Source: Acidobacteriota bacterium
GTDB lineage: Bacteria > Acidobacteriota > Terriglobia > Terriglobales > Acidobacteriaceae
NCBI GenBank assembly: GCA_021793595.1
Contig: JAJYSL010000133.1
Location: forward strand, 1 to 10,942
DNA: 10,942 bases
Direction: 5' to 3'
The notes under the pieces are model-generated. The model saw only the letters and a list, made by a program, of their open reading frames with translations. It was not told the origin of the DNA and made no database searches. Position 1 is the first letter of the stretch; the number at the start of each line of letters is the position of its first letter. Shown here in pieces: positions 1 through 7,342 of this stretch. The position numbers and the translations under genes are program-made.

Positions 1-102
1 ACAGTTTTCATCGCCGAGATAGAACCGGCAGAAGGTGAAAACAACGGCGTCCCAGCGGTCATAGAAGTCTTGCATCTCCTCGCCCGAGTATGCACGTTTC
101 AT
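1..102 (-). CDS. Probable ECF-type RNA polymerase sigma factor, N-terminal fragment (runs off window)
   Basis: The first 34 codons are visible, starting at an ATG at 102 and continuing past base 1. The peptide begins MKRAYSGEEMQDFYDRWDAV and continues with FTFCRFYLGDEN. The pattern 'FYDRW...V..FCRFYLGD' resembles the start of region 2 of extracytoplasmic-function sigma factors, which bind core RNA polymerase and the -10 element. A strong Shine-Dalgarno GGAGGTG lies at 108-114. The start codon overlaps the stop of the upstream DUF302 gene as ATGA (99-102), so the two are probably translationally coupled. With only 34 residues visible, the sigma-factor call is tentative; another helical DNA-binding protein is possible. 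Confidence 0.55.
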   Translation of the reverse strand, partial: MKRAYSGEEMQDFYDRWDAVVFTFCRFYLGDENC

Positions 103-572
103 GGTTTCACCTCCGCCGGTTGATTCGCCGGGTCACATGCGTCAAAGACCCGACGCATCCTGGCTTCCGCGTCATGCACCATTAGCGACACTCCGACCGA
201 CGCGCACGCCTGACATCTGCCGATCCAGTTGTTCACCGCAATCATGGTGGAGTTTCCGTCCTCTTTGATTGCGATGTTGAATGGCATCAGGAGACCGGCG
301 TCGTCTTCGGTCAGAACGGCGCGCCAGGTTTCAAACTGGCTCCAGACGACGAGGACGGAATATTTCACGCAGGTCACACCCATGCTTTTCCGGAATTCAC
401 GATGAAATGGCACTTCGCAGATGATCTGTAGGCCTTCGCGTTGCAATGCCGAGCGCAACATGTCCAGAGTCTCTTCAAATGCGTGAGGGATGACGCGGAT
501 GAGCGAGCATGACTGAGTGGCGATCACCTTATAGCGACCTCGATCACTCTTGGTGCACGTCAACTGCCACAT
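99..572 (-). CDS. DUF302 domain-containing protein
   Basis: This 157-residue protein carries a DUF302-like core at about residues 30-150. The recognisable order is 'FEETLDMLRSALQREGLQI' (first helix and strand), 'FRKSMGV', a central segment on the pattern of the family's nucleotide- or ligand-like pocket, 'GLLMPFNIAIKEDG', and a terminal helix with 'DAEARMRRVFDA'. DUF302 proteins are small alpha/beta cytoplasmic proteins of unknown function, often found in genomes from metal- or sulfur-rich settings. No signal peptide or membrane segment is seen. The ATG at 572 has only a weak ribosome site; an in-frame GTG at 527, preceded by GAGGT, is an alternative start that would keep the whole domain. 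Its stop overlaps the start of the probable sigma-factor gene, which suggests joint expression. Confidence 0.75.
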   Translation of the reverse strand: MWQLTCTKSDRGRYKVIATQSCSLIRVIPHAFEETLDMLRSALQREGLQIICEVPFHREFRKSMGVTCVKYSVLVVWSQFETWRAVLTEDDAGLLMPFNIAIKEDGNSTMIAVNNWIGRCQACASVGVSLMVHDAEARMRRVFDACDPANQPAEVKP

Positions 573-714
573 GGATGCTTAGCGATCGTGCTCTGCCGTG
601 CAGCACCATGAGCGACTTGCGCCACGTGGCTCTCGGAAGCGATTCAGGAGAGTGCCTCATTTGCGGCAGTACGTGATTTGGATGATTGCGTGTGTGGCTG
701 AATCTATCTTTTGT
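573..714. other. Intergenic gap between glgX and the DUF302 gene
   Basis: This 142-bp stretch separates two co-directional minus-strand genes. It contains a perfect 10-bp palindrome GCCACGTGGC (621-630), about 50 bp upstream of the DUF302 start, and a 5-bp stem (GTGCT 588-592 with AGCAC 602-606). Neither is followed by a T-run, so no intrinsic terminator is evident. No clear -35/-10 promoter was found. The palindrome could be an operator, but a 10-mer of this kind can occur by chance. Confidence 0.3.
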
Positions 715-2790
715 CTAACGAGGAGAAGGACTCCGGCGCCTTGCCATTTCGCGAAGCAGAACAGCAATCGACCGTGGATTCAGGGTATATTCAGCAGTCT
801 CCAAGTTGATCTCTGCACCGGGTTCAGAGAAGTCTTCCGGAGAGGGCAGACTGGTGTCCACAACGCGCCGCCACTCGCTGGGTTGTCCTTGCTGGATAGA
901 AAACGTGAGGGCCTCTTTTCCAGCGTTGATCATCAAGTAGATGTCTTCATCGTTTTCTGCCTCGCCTCTCAGAAAAAATGCCAGGGAGTGGGAACCAGTG
1001 GACAGATCGGGTAGCCCCGCTGCCCCGTACCAGCGCACGTCTTCACGCCAATACCGGCTGCGTGAGATGGAAGGATGTGCTTTCCGGAAGGCAATCATGT
1101 TCTTGAAGAAGCGGAAAACGTCATGATTGCGCGCTAGGAGATCCCAGTCCAGCCAAGTTGTCTCACTGTCCTGGTTGTAAGGATTGTTGTTGCCCTTCTG
1201 CGTGTTCATGAATTCATCACCCGCACAGAACATCGGCGTGCCGTTCGATAGAAAAAGCAGGATGCAGAAATTCTTTATCTGTTGTTTGCGGAGGGCCAGC
1301 ACTTCGGGTGGAGCGCCCGCATCGCCCTCCCAGCCACAATTCCAGCTCAGGTTGAAATCGCTTCCGTCGAGATTGGAATGGCCGTTCACCTGGTTGTGCT
1401 TCTCGTTGTACGAGACAAGATCGTAAAGACAAAAACCATCATGGCAGGTGATGAAATTCACACTTTGGTACGGGCGGTAGGCATGCATGAGGTCATCGGG
1501 GAAAAGGTCGCAGCTTCCGTACAGGCGAGACATCAGCTTCGGCACCATGCCAGGATCGCCCTTTACAAACGCGCGCACGTCGTCGCGGAACTGCCCATTC
1601 CACTGCAGCCAGGAAATTCCGGGGAAGTTCCGGCCCAGTTGGTACGTGGCCGGGTCCCACGCTTCCGCGATCAGCCTGAACTGCTCCAGCTCAGGATCTC
1701 CGCCGATTTCAGCTATGACCGGAGGGTCTGTGAGATTGATCGATCCGTCCTCATTCCGGGTGAAGATGGAAGCAAGGTCAAAACGAAATCCGTCGACGTG
1801 CATTTCTTCCCGCCAGAACCGGATGCTGTCGAGAATCATCTTCCGCACACAAGGGTCACCGCAGTGGAGGGTGTTGCCCGTGCCGCTGTCGTTGCGATAA
1901 CGGCGGCGCTCCTGTTCGAGCAGATAATAAGTCTCATTGTCGATTCCGCGGTAGCTATAGGTGGGGCCCTCTTCGCTCCCTTCCGCCGTGTGGTTGTACA
2001 CGACATCCAGAAGCACCTCGATCCCGGCGGCATGCAGCGCCCTGACCATCGTACGGAACTCTTTCAACGCATCGAACGGCTTATCGGCGCTCGCGTACTC
2101 GTGATGAGGGGAAAAGAAGTTCAGCGGCATGTAGCCCCAATAACTGTCCTCATGGGGATCCTGCTGCATGACCGGGAGCAGTTCCACCGCGGTGATCCCA
2201 AGTTCCTTCAGATAGGGGATCTTTTCGACTACGCCGAGGAACGAGCCGCAACGATCAGGCGCCACTCCGGAATTGGCTCTTTTCGTGAAGCCTCGCACAT
2301 GCAATTCGTAGATCACGAGATCGGACCTGTGAACCGGCGTTACATCCCCTGCCCAGTCATCCTGAGGCTCGGCCGCGATCAGGCCAAGCGGGGCCCTACC
2401 CGCGTTCGATCCCGGTTCGGACGACGCCGCCCTGCTGAATCGTGTTGGGAAGCACACACACCGCGCATACGGATCGAGAAGAATCTTCCCAGGATCGAAA
2501 CGATGACCCTGTTCGGGACTGTCTGGCCCCGCGACCTGATAACTGTAATAGCGGGCATCCGGAATCGCTCTCTTCAGCAATCTGCAGTGCCAAATGCGGC
2601 CAGACTTGTTCGCAAGGGGATCGAGGCGAAATTCGTAGGTGGGAATTGAAAGGTCTACTTCGGAATACAGTAGCAGCGTGACTGCGGTCGCATGTTTTGA
2701 GTACAAGGCAAAGTTGTAAGCAGCCTCATCTTCGATCCACGTAACCCCCAGAGGCGACGGAGATCCTTCCCGAGCATACCAGTCGTTCAT
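715..2790 (-). CDS. glgX: Glycogen debranching enzyme GlgX (GH13 isoamylase-type)
   Basis: This protein is about 691 residues, close to the family's usual length. It hydrolyses alpha-1,6 branches of limit dextrins in the cytoplasm. Counting from the ATG at 2790, an N-terminal CBM48-like module ('SPSPLGVTW...YNFALYSKHA', about residues 10-115) precedes the GH13 barrel. Visible conserved regions are DVVYNHT (262-268), GFRFDLAS with nucleophile Asp338, LIAEAWD with acid/base Glu376, and TCHDG with Asp451, so all three catalytic carboxylates are present. The 'GIDN.TYY' and 'GNNNPYNQDSETTWLDW' motifs are typical of GlgX. The frame is open to an ATG at 2853, but the ATG at 2790 has GAGAG at good spacing and matches the usual distance to the 'PLG' motif. 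It lies 95 bp downstream of the phosphorylase, on the same strand, completing a glycogen-degradation pair. Confidence 0.93.
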   Translation of the reverse strand: MNDWYAREGSPSPLGVTWIEDEAAYNFALYSKHATAVTLLLYSEVDLSIPTYEFRLDPLANKSGRIWHCRLLKRAIPDARYYSYQVAGPDSPEQGHRFDPGKILLDPYARCVCFPTRFSRAASSEPGSNAGRAPLGLIAAEPQDDWAGDVTPVHRSDLVIYELHVRGFTKRANSGVAPDRCGSFLGVVEKIPYLKELGITAVELLPVMQQDPHEDSYWGYMPLNFFSPHHEYASADKPFDALKEFRTMVRALHAAGIEVLLDVVYNHTAEGSEEGPTYSYRGIDNETYYLLEQERRRYRNDSGTGNTLHCGDPCVRKMILDSIRFWREEMHVDGFRFDLASIFTRNEDGSINLTDPPVIAEIGGDPELEQFRLIAEAWDPATYQLGRNFPGISWLQWNGQFRDDVRAFVKGDPGMVPKLMSRLYGSCDLFPDDLMHAYRPYQSVNFITCHDGFCLYDLVSYNEKHNQVNGHSNLDGSDFNLSWNCGWEGDAGAPPEVLALRKQQIKNFCILLFLSNGTPMFCAGDEFMNTQKGNNNPYNQDSETTWLDWDLLARNHDVFRFFKNMIAFRKAHPSISRSRYWREDVRWYGAAGLPDLSTGSHSLAFFLRGEAENDEDIYLMINAGKEALTFSIQQGQPSEWRRVVDTSLPSPEDFSEPGAEINLETAEYTLNPRSIAVLLREMARRRSPSPR

Positions 2791-2885
2791 TCCCATCTCT
2801 CGTTTACTACCGTAGCCGGCGACCGGATGGACCATTGCCGCCGCCGTTACCATGCGGTGCAGTTTTCATGAGTGAACAACTGTGG

Positions 2886-4727
2886 CTACCCGAGATACGC
2901 ATTTGTGACATATTGCTGCACCATGCGATGCGTATTGAAGTAGGAGGCGTTCAGTGCGATTGCGTGGCGCATGACATCGATCCACTTATCGCGATTATGG
3001 TAATACATTGGCAGAATGACCTTTTCAAGCTTCGACAGCAGGGCCTCGGCATCGCCATCCGGAGTCGCTGTGGCTGATTCTCCGATGGACCATCCGGTAA
3101 CGCCTTCAATGTGACCCTCAATCCACCAGCCATCCAGAGTGCTGAGGCTGGGCACGCCATTATGCGCGGCTTTCATGCCCGAGGTTCCCGATGCTTCGAG
3201 CGGGCGCTGGGGCGTGTTGAGCCACAAATCCGCTCCGGAGACCAGCAATTTCGCCATCTCCAGATCGTAGTTTTCGAGATACACGACCGGAATGTCCTGC
3301 TCGATCTCGCGCGATATGGCGATGATGTGCTCGATTACTTGCTTGCCTGCTTCATCCTGCGGATGCGCCTTTCCCGCGAAGACGAACTGCAGCGCTCCGG
3401 CACTCCTGGCGATTTGAACGAGACGCGCGACATCGCTGAACACAAGATCGGCGCGTTTGTATGCGGTCGCCCTGCGAGCGAATCCAATCGTCAGCGATTC
3501 CGGGGACAGGGCGCGGCCCGTTCTTTCTTTCACAAATGCAAGCAGGCTCGTTTTGGCGTCTGTGTGCGCAGCAGAGATTCTGTCGTTCGGGATGCTCAGC
3601 GCCTTCCTGAGCATCGCCGGATCTTTGCGCCAATCGGGCACGTATTCGTCATACAATCGCCGAAAACTCTCGCAGATCCAGGTCGCGGAATGTACGCCGT
3701 TGGTGATGTGATGGATGGGATAGCCGGGGAACATTTCGCGCGACACTTCCTCGTGCCGCTCAGCTACGCCGTTGACATAATGACTAAGGTTCAACGCCAG
3801 CAGCGTCATATTCAGGCGTTCCTGGCCGCCCAGCATCCGGAGCACGTCGAACGGGACGGCGGGTCCAACGATGCGCTCGACAGATTGGAAATTAAACTGG
3901 TCATGGCCGGCAGGAACGGGCGTATGCGTCGTGAAAATGCATCGCTGCCGCACGCCCTCGAAGTCCCAGTCGGCGGGCTCACAGCCTCCCTGCCAGTTCA
4001 TCAGTTCCAGAACCAGAAGGCCGGCGTGCCCCTCATTCATATGGAAGCGCTGAACCCCGCGATAGCCCAGTGCGCGAAGCATTCTCACGCCACCGATTCC
4101 GAGCACGATTTCCTGTGCCAGCCGGTAATCGTGATCGCCCCCGTAGAGGCAGTCCGTCAGACTTCGGTCGTACTGGCCATTGCCCTCTACATTTGTGTCC
4201 AGGAGAATGACAGGCACTCGGAAACCGGTGACACCGACAACATCGTATTGCCAGGCGTGAACATGAACGGCACGGCCTTCAACCTCTACCTGCACCATGG
4301 CAGGCAGGGGCAATAGCGGCTGTTGAGGCTCGAACTGCACGGGCCGCTCCTGTTGCCGGCCGCGCTCATCCAGCACCTGATCGAAATACCCTTTACGCCA
4401 GAGTATGCTGATGCCGACAACCGGCACGCTGAGGTCCGCACACGCCCGCAACATATCGCCCGCCAGAACCCCAAGGCCTCCGGAATAGGTCGGGATTTCC
4501 CGATCAAGCGCCACTTCCATGGAAAAATATGCGACGCGTCTGTTCTCTGTGACCTCATCGGATCCGGAAACAATGGCGCCCGTGAAGTAGTGCTTGGGGT
4601 TCTGCTGAAACTTGTTCCGGCAGTACTCTGAACAGAACTGGATCGACTCTCCATTGAAGGTAATAGAAAAGCCGCCTTCGGGTGGAACAATCATTCCGCA
4701 GACGGGATCTTTCAACACGGATTCCAC
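2886..4727 (-). CDS. Alpha-glucan phosphorylase (GT35) with fused N-terminal YHS domain
   Basis: This 613-residue protein cleaves alpha-1,4-glucans with phosphate to give glucose-1-phosphate, using pyridoxal phosphate. Residues 5-48 form a YHS domain: DPVCGM (Cys10), a beta hairpin, then FCSEYC (Cys32, Cys36) and 'NPKHYF'; YHS domains are thought to bind metals. Residues 62-600 are a short-type GT35 phosphorylase: 'AYFSMEVALDREIPTYSGGLGVLAGD', NEGH (231-234), HTPVPAGHD (268-276), 'RRATAYKR' (418-425), and EASGTSGMK with the PLP lysine at 519. The usual N-terminal extension (DUF3417-like) of these phosphorylases is absent and the YHS domain stands in its place. The start is a GTG at 4727 with AGGAGGT at 4732-4738. 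The gene is followed by glgX. No frameshift is evident. The function of the YHS part is unknown; metal sensing or protein contact is inference. Confidence 0.92.
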   Translation of the reverse strand: MESVLKDPVCGMIVPPEGGFSITFNGESIQFCSEYCRNKFQQNPKHYFTGAIVSGSDEVTENRRVAYFSMEVALDREIPTYSGGLGVLAGDMLRACADLSVPVVGISILWRKGYFDQVLDERGRQQERPVQFEPQQPLLPLPAMVQVEVEGRAVHVHAWQYDVVGVTGFRVPVILLDTNVEGNGQYDRSLTDCLYGGDHDYRLAQEIVLGIGGVRMLRALGYRGVQRFHMNEGHAGLLVLELMNWQGGCEPADWDFEGVRQRCIFTTHTPVPAGHDQFNFQSVERIVGPAVPFDVLRMLGGQERLNMTLLALNLSHYVNGVAERHEEVSREMFPGYPIHHITNGVHSATWICESFRRLYDEYVPDWRKDPAMLRKALSIPNDRISAAHTDAKTSLLAFVKERTGRALSPESLTIGFARRATAYKRADLVFSDVARLVQIARSAGALQFVFAGKAHPQDEAGKQVIEHIIAISREIEQDIPVVYLENYDLEMAKLLVSGADLWLNTPQRPLEASGTSGMKAAHNGVPSLSTLDGWWIEGHIEGVTGWSIGESATATPDGDAEALLSKLEKVILPMYYHNRDKWIDVMRHAIALNASYFNTHRMVQQYVTNAYLG

Positions 4728-4802
4728 AGTTACCTCCTCGGCATCCTACGCGCGGAACCACGCCCGCGCGGGCTCAGGACCGGTAAAATTAAACGGTGTC
4801 GC
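4728..4802. other. GC-rich hairpin and palindrome between DUF2934 and phosphorylase genes
   Basis: The gap holds two mutually exclusive structures: a 7-bp stem CGCGCGG (4749-4755) with CCGCGCG (4764-4770), loop 8, and an overlapping perfect 12-bp palindrome GCCCGCGCGGGC (4762-4773). On the minus-strand transcript these lie about 10 bases before the strong Shine-Dalgarno of the phosphorylase. No T-run follows in the direction of transcription, so it does not look like a standard terminator. It could slow ribosome loading or protect a processed end; this is inference. Confidence 0.35.
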
Positions 4803-5033
4803 TCACTCGCTGCAGCAACTCCGAACTCCGGCTCGCATACTGTGCTTTTCCGGAGTTGTTTCACTCGCCTCGATTTCAGCTTCAGCCTGAAGCCAGTCGT
4901 CGATCTCGTGCCCTGCTTCCTGCCCGCGTGCTTCATACAACTCGTGGGCGCGCTGACGAATCCGTTCCGCCCGGTCGTCTGACATATCCATGTTGGTCAA
5001 TGCATTTACATCGGGATTCGGATTTGCGGTCAT
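4803..5033 (-). CDS. DUF2934 domain-containing small protein
   Basis: This 76-residue cytoplasmic protein has a DUF2934 domain at about residues 21-56: 'ERIRQRAHELYEARGQEAGH' followed by 'DDWLQAEAEI'. The family is a short, charged, helical module common in Acidobacteria and proteobacteria, of unknown biochemical role; it often sits beside stress or carbohydrate genes. The flanks (residues 1-20 and 57-76) look disordered and the tail ends in a Cys-Cys pair. The ATG at 5033 has a strong ribosome site GAGAGGAG (5041-5048) at 7-base spacing. It lies between the secreted protein gene and the phosphorylase gene on the same strand, so it may be part of one transcript with the glycogen genes. Confidence 0.85.
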   Translation of the reverse strand: MTANPNPDVNALTNMDMSDDRAERIRQRAHELYEARGQEAGHEIDDWLQAEAEIEASETTPEKHSMRAGVRSCCSE

Positions 5034-5084
5034 GATACGGCTCCTCTCAATTCAACTACGTGGATTTATTTACCTCAGCCCGGC

Positions 5085-5663
5085 TTACGATTTCGACATG
5101 CCCATCTTCTTCGCAATCCTCTTATGCTCGAAGCGCCACTTGTTGATGGTTTTCTCGATTCCGTGGACAGTCGCAGAGACACGGAACGAGTCCGGCCTGG
5201 TAGCCATCAGTTCTTCGTCAAGCTGTGACATCTTGAAATTCAGGTCAGTTTGCAAGTGTTCGAGCAGGATGATATCCGGCCCGAGTTCCGTGTCCTGGTC
5301 CGGGCTTAGCGCCTGCAGGAACTGCTGATGAACCGTTGTCATCTCGGTCAGGGCCGACTGGAGTTGGTCCTTCGTTCCGGAAACAGCACTGAGGTCGTAG
5401 CCCCGATGTCTGCCGTGCCAATAGCTGGTGTCTTGAGGCATTTGGCCTATCAGTTTTTGCGCTGCTTCCGTTGCTGTCATGCAGTACACGAAAGCCTCGC
5501 GTTGTATGTCTGTGGCCCGCATATCGGCCGTCACCGAATGACGTGCGCCGCGATCAAACCCAACGCCCTGGAGATGGATCCCCTCCCCTCGGTATTGTGC
5601 GAGTGCGAATGGCGCTGTTGCGAACACCAGGAACGTGGCAATCACTCCGATTCTCCTTGTCAT
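5085..5663 (-). CDS. Secreted helical protein of unknown function
   Basis: I do not recognise the family. The 192-residue protein starts with a clear Sec signal peptide, MTRRIGVIATFLVFATAPFA with a probable cleavage after ALA (before QYRG), so it is likely exported. There is no lipobox cysteine. The mature part is predicted mostly helical: a His/Tyr-rich stretch ('YWHGRHRGYDLS') followed by heptad-like helices ('DQLQSALTEMTTVHQQFLQA', 'LLEHLQTDLNFKMSQLDEEL') and a basic C-terminus ('EHKRIAKKMG'). It contains a single mature-region cysteine in 'FVYCMTATEAA'. The frame is open to a GTG at 5714, but the ATG at 5663 gives a clean signal peptide and has AGGGA at 7-base spacing. The gene stands 51 bp before the DUF2934 gene on the same strand. 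Fold and role remain unknown. Confidence 0.7.
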   Translation of the reverse strand: MTRRIGVIATFLVFATAPFALAQYRGEGIHLQGVGFDRGARHSVTADMRATDIQREAFVYCMTATEAAQKLIGQMPQDTSYWHGRHRGYDLSAVSGTKDQLQSALTEMTTVHQQFLQALSPDQDTELGPDIILLEHLQTDLNFKMSQLDEELMATRPDSFRVSATVHGIEKTINKWRFEHKRIAKKMGMSKS

Positions 5664-5750
5664 GGAGCAATCCCTTTCTACTAACTCCTTAAGAGAATGC
5701 ACGTCGTCTGCCACACGCCTCGGATTCGTGTTTTGTCAGCAACAGCTTGA

Positions 5751-5778
5751 TTTATAAACACGGATACTTTTCTGTGAC
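5751..5778 (-). promoter_or_regulatory. Candidate sigma-70-like promoter for the secreted-protein gene
   Basis: Read on the minus strand, TATAAA (5751-5756) lies 16 bases after GTCACA (5773-5778, four of six matches to TTGACA). Transcription would begin near 5744, about 80 bases before the ATG at 5663. The AT-rich -10 stands out in a GC-rich gap. The -35 is weak and the pair may be fortuitous. Confidence 0.3.
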
Positions 5779-5948
5779 CGGTCTGGCGCTGTCGGCTCTC
5801 ACACAGTTCTGCCTCATTTGGGGCAACCATTGCCGGAAGTGCGCCAAGCGGCAAGTATCACGTTATCGATGTGCAGGTGGAGGACCGGACTGGGCTGGAA
5901 GTGCGGGCCAGGGTGGGCTACTCTCCGTCAGCACCCGACAGGCAGTAG
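5778..5948 (+). pseudogene. Probable remnant of a VWFA-related acidobacterial protein (C-terminal end only)
   Basis: On the plus strand the frame from 5778 to the TAG at 5946-5948 has no internal stop and no start codon. Its last part reads 'SGKYHVIDVQVEDR' followed by 'LEVRARVGYSPSAP' and stops. This is the arrangement seen at the C-terminus of VWFA-related acidobacterial domain proteins, where 'GKYH.I.V.V....L.VRAR.GY' precedes the stop. An in-frame TGA at 5775 and the absence of the VWFA domain itself indicate a decayed or truncated copy. It lies opposite in strand to both neighbours and ends five bases from the stop of the response-regulator gene. Recognition is from pattern memory over about 30 residues, so it is moderately uncertain. 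Confidence 0.45.
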
Positions 5949-5953
5949 TGGGT

Positions 5954-7342
5954 TCAATCGAAAGATTGGGGTGTCGGAGGCGCAAGAGCGAATTTTTCCA
6001 TCCGATAGATGAGCGTTTTCCGGCTGATGTTGAGATATTTTGCGGCCTGGCTCTGGTTCCAGCCGTGTTTTTCGAGGGCCTGAAGCAGAATCTCCTTTTC
6101 CACCTCTTCCAGGTCGATGCCCTCGTCCGGAAGTTTCAGACTGATATTCGCGATCCGCGACTCGGAGCGGCAAATCTCCGGAGGTAGATCGCTGACGGCG
6201 ATTCTGTCATCTTTCGCCAACACAAACACACGTTCGATTACATTCTGCAACTCACGGACATTGCCGGGCCAGTTGTACTGAACAAGTTTCTCAATGGCCT
6301 CATTGGAGATCGACAGTCGAGGAATCCCATAACGGTTGGCGAAAATCTCTGAGAAATGCTGTATGAGCAAAGGAATATCTTCACGATGCTCACGAAGCGG
6401 CGGAAGCTCAACAGTCACGACACTCAGCCGGTAATAAAGGTCTTCGCGAAACTGTCCATCTTCCACGAGGTTCTTTAAGTTCCGATTGGAAGCGGCGAGA
6501 ATGCGCACGTTCACCTTCACCGGATGCGGGCTGCCGATCTTATCCACTTCCCGTTCCTGAATGACGCGCAGCAGTTTCACTTGCAGAGACAGCGCCAGCT
6601 CCCCGATTTCGTCGAGGAAAACAGTGCCTTCATTGGCGGCCTCGAATTTGCCTGCGCGATCGGCAATCGCGCCCGTAAAGGACCCCTTCCGATGGCCAAA
6701 CAACTCCGATTCCGCCAGGGTTTCGGGCAGGGCCCCGCAGTTGACAGCAACGAATGGCTTGCCGGCGCGGAGACTGCTCTGATGGATGGCTTTGGCCAGC
6801 AATTCTTTTCCGGTACCGGACTCGCCTGCCAGCAGCACGGTGGAATCGCGGCGCGCGACCTGCACCGCCATCTCGATAACGCTGCGCATCCTGCGCGACT
6901 GCGCGATGATGTTCTCAAAGCGGAAGGTGCTGCCCGCGAGGCTGCGAAGATGGCGGTTTTCATCGACCAGTTGCTGCCGTTCGAGGGCGCGCCGGACATT
7001 GACTTTGAGTTCATCCGCCTTCAGTGGTTTCAGTATGTAATCGGCGGCGCCCAGCTTCATGGCCTCCACCGCGTCATCCACAGTGGCGAATGCGGTAATC
7101 AGGATGAATGAGATGTCCGGATTGTCTGCCTTGATACGGCTGAGAAGATCCAGCCCGCTCATTCCCGGCATACGAACATCGGTGACAACCAGCGAGGGCG
7201 CATATTGCGCGAAGGCGCGGAGGGCGGAAATCCCGTCCGTTGCGGTCACAGTGCGATGTCCTTCTTCCTTCAGCCAGAACTCGATCAGACGCCGCTGGCT
7301 GGCATCGTCGTCGACAATCAGAATGGGAGGAGAGTTCGTCAT
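5954..7342 (-). CDS. NtrC-family sigma-54-dependent response regulator
   Basis: This 462-residue cytoplasmic regulator has the three standard parts. The receiver (residues 5-120) shows Asp11/Asp12, phospho-acceptor Asp55 in 'VVTDVRMPG', Thr83 and Lys105. The AAA+ activator domain (about 142-375) shows Walker A GESGTGKE (173-180), the sigma-54 contact loop GSFTGA (220-225, a Ser variant of the usual GAFTGA), Walker B VFLDEIG (241-247) and 'FREDLYYRL'. The C-terminal Fis-type helix-turn-helix (about 414-450, 'QSQAAKYLNISRKTLIYRMEK') binds upstream enhancers. It should turn on sigma-54 promoters when phosphorylated. The ATG at 7342 overlaps the stop of the kinase gene as ATGA (7339-7342), which supports cognate pairing and coupled translation. 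It most resembles AtoC/ZraR-like regulators; the signal and targets are unknown. Confidence 0.95.
   Translation of the reverse strand: MTNSPPILIVDDDASQRRLIEFWLKEEGHRTVTATDGISALRAFAQYAPSLVVTDVRMPGMSGLDLLSRIKADNPDISFILITAFATVDDAVEAMKLGAADYILKPLKADELKVNVRRALERQQLVDENRHLRSLAGSTFRFENIIAQSRRMRSVIEMAVQVARRDSTVLLAGESGTGKELLAKAIHQSSLRAGKPFVAVNCGALPETLAESELFGHRKGSFTGAIADRAGKFEAANEGTVFLDEIGELALSLQVKLLRVIQEREVDKIGSPHPVKVNVRILAASNRNLKNLVEDGQFREDLYYRLSVVTVELPPLREHREDIPLLIQHFSEIFANRYGIPRLSISNEAIEKLVQYNWPGNVRELQNVIERVFVLAKDDRIAVSDLPPEICRSESRIANISLKLPDEGIDLEEVEKEILLQALEKHGWNQSQAAKYLNISRKTLIYRMEKFALAPPTPQSFD

Noticed and set aside
588..606. Stem GTGCT/AGCAC as a terminator after glgX
   Set aside because: The stem has only five pairs, a competing fold, and no T-run in either direction.
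1282..2649. 455-codon open frame on plus, antisense to glgX
   Set aside because: It lies wholly opposite a debranching-enzyme gene with all catalytic motifs. The translation has no recognisable domain; long antisense frames are common in GC-rich genes.
2791..2853. Upstream ATG at 2853 as the glgX start
   Set aside because: No ribosome site precedes it and the added 21 residues extend beyond the usual N-terminus of the family; the ATG at 2790 is better placed.
3111..4316. 401-codon open frame on plus, antisense to the phosphorylase
   Set aside because: The opposite strand encodes an intact GT35 enzyme; the plus-strand translation is low in protein-like pattern and has no family signature.
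5664..5714. GTG at 5714 as start of the secreted protein
   Set aside because: It would put 17 polar residues before the signal peptide; the ATG at 5663 gives a normal signal and has a ribosome site.
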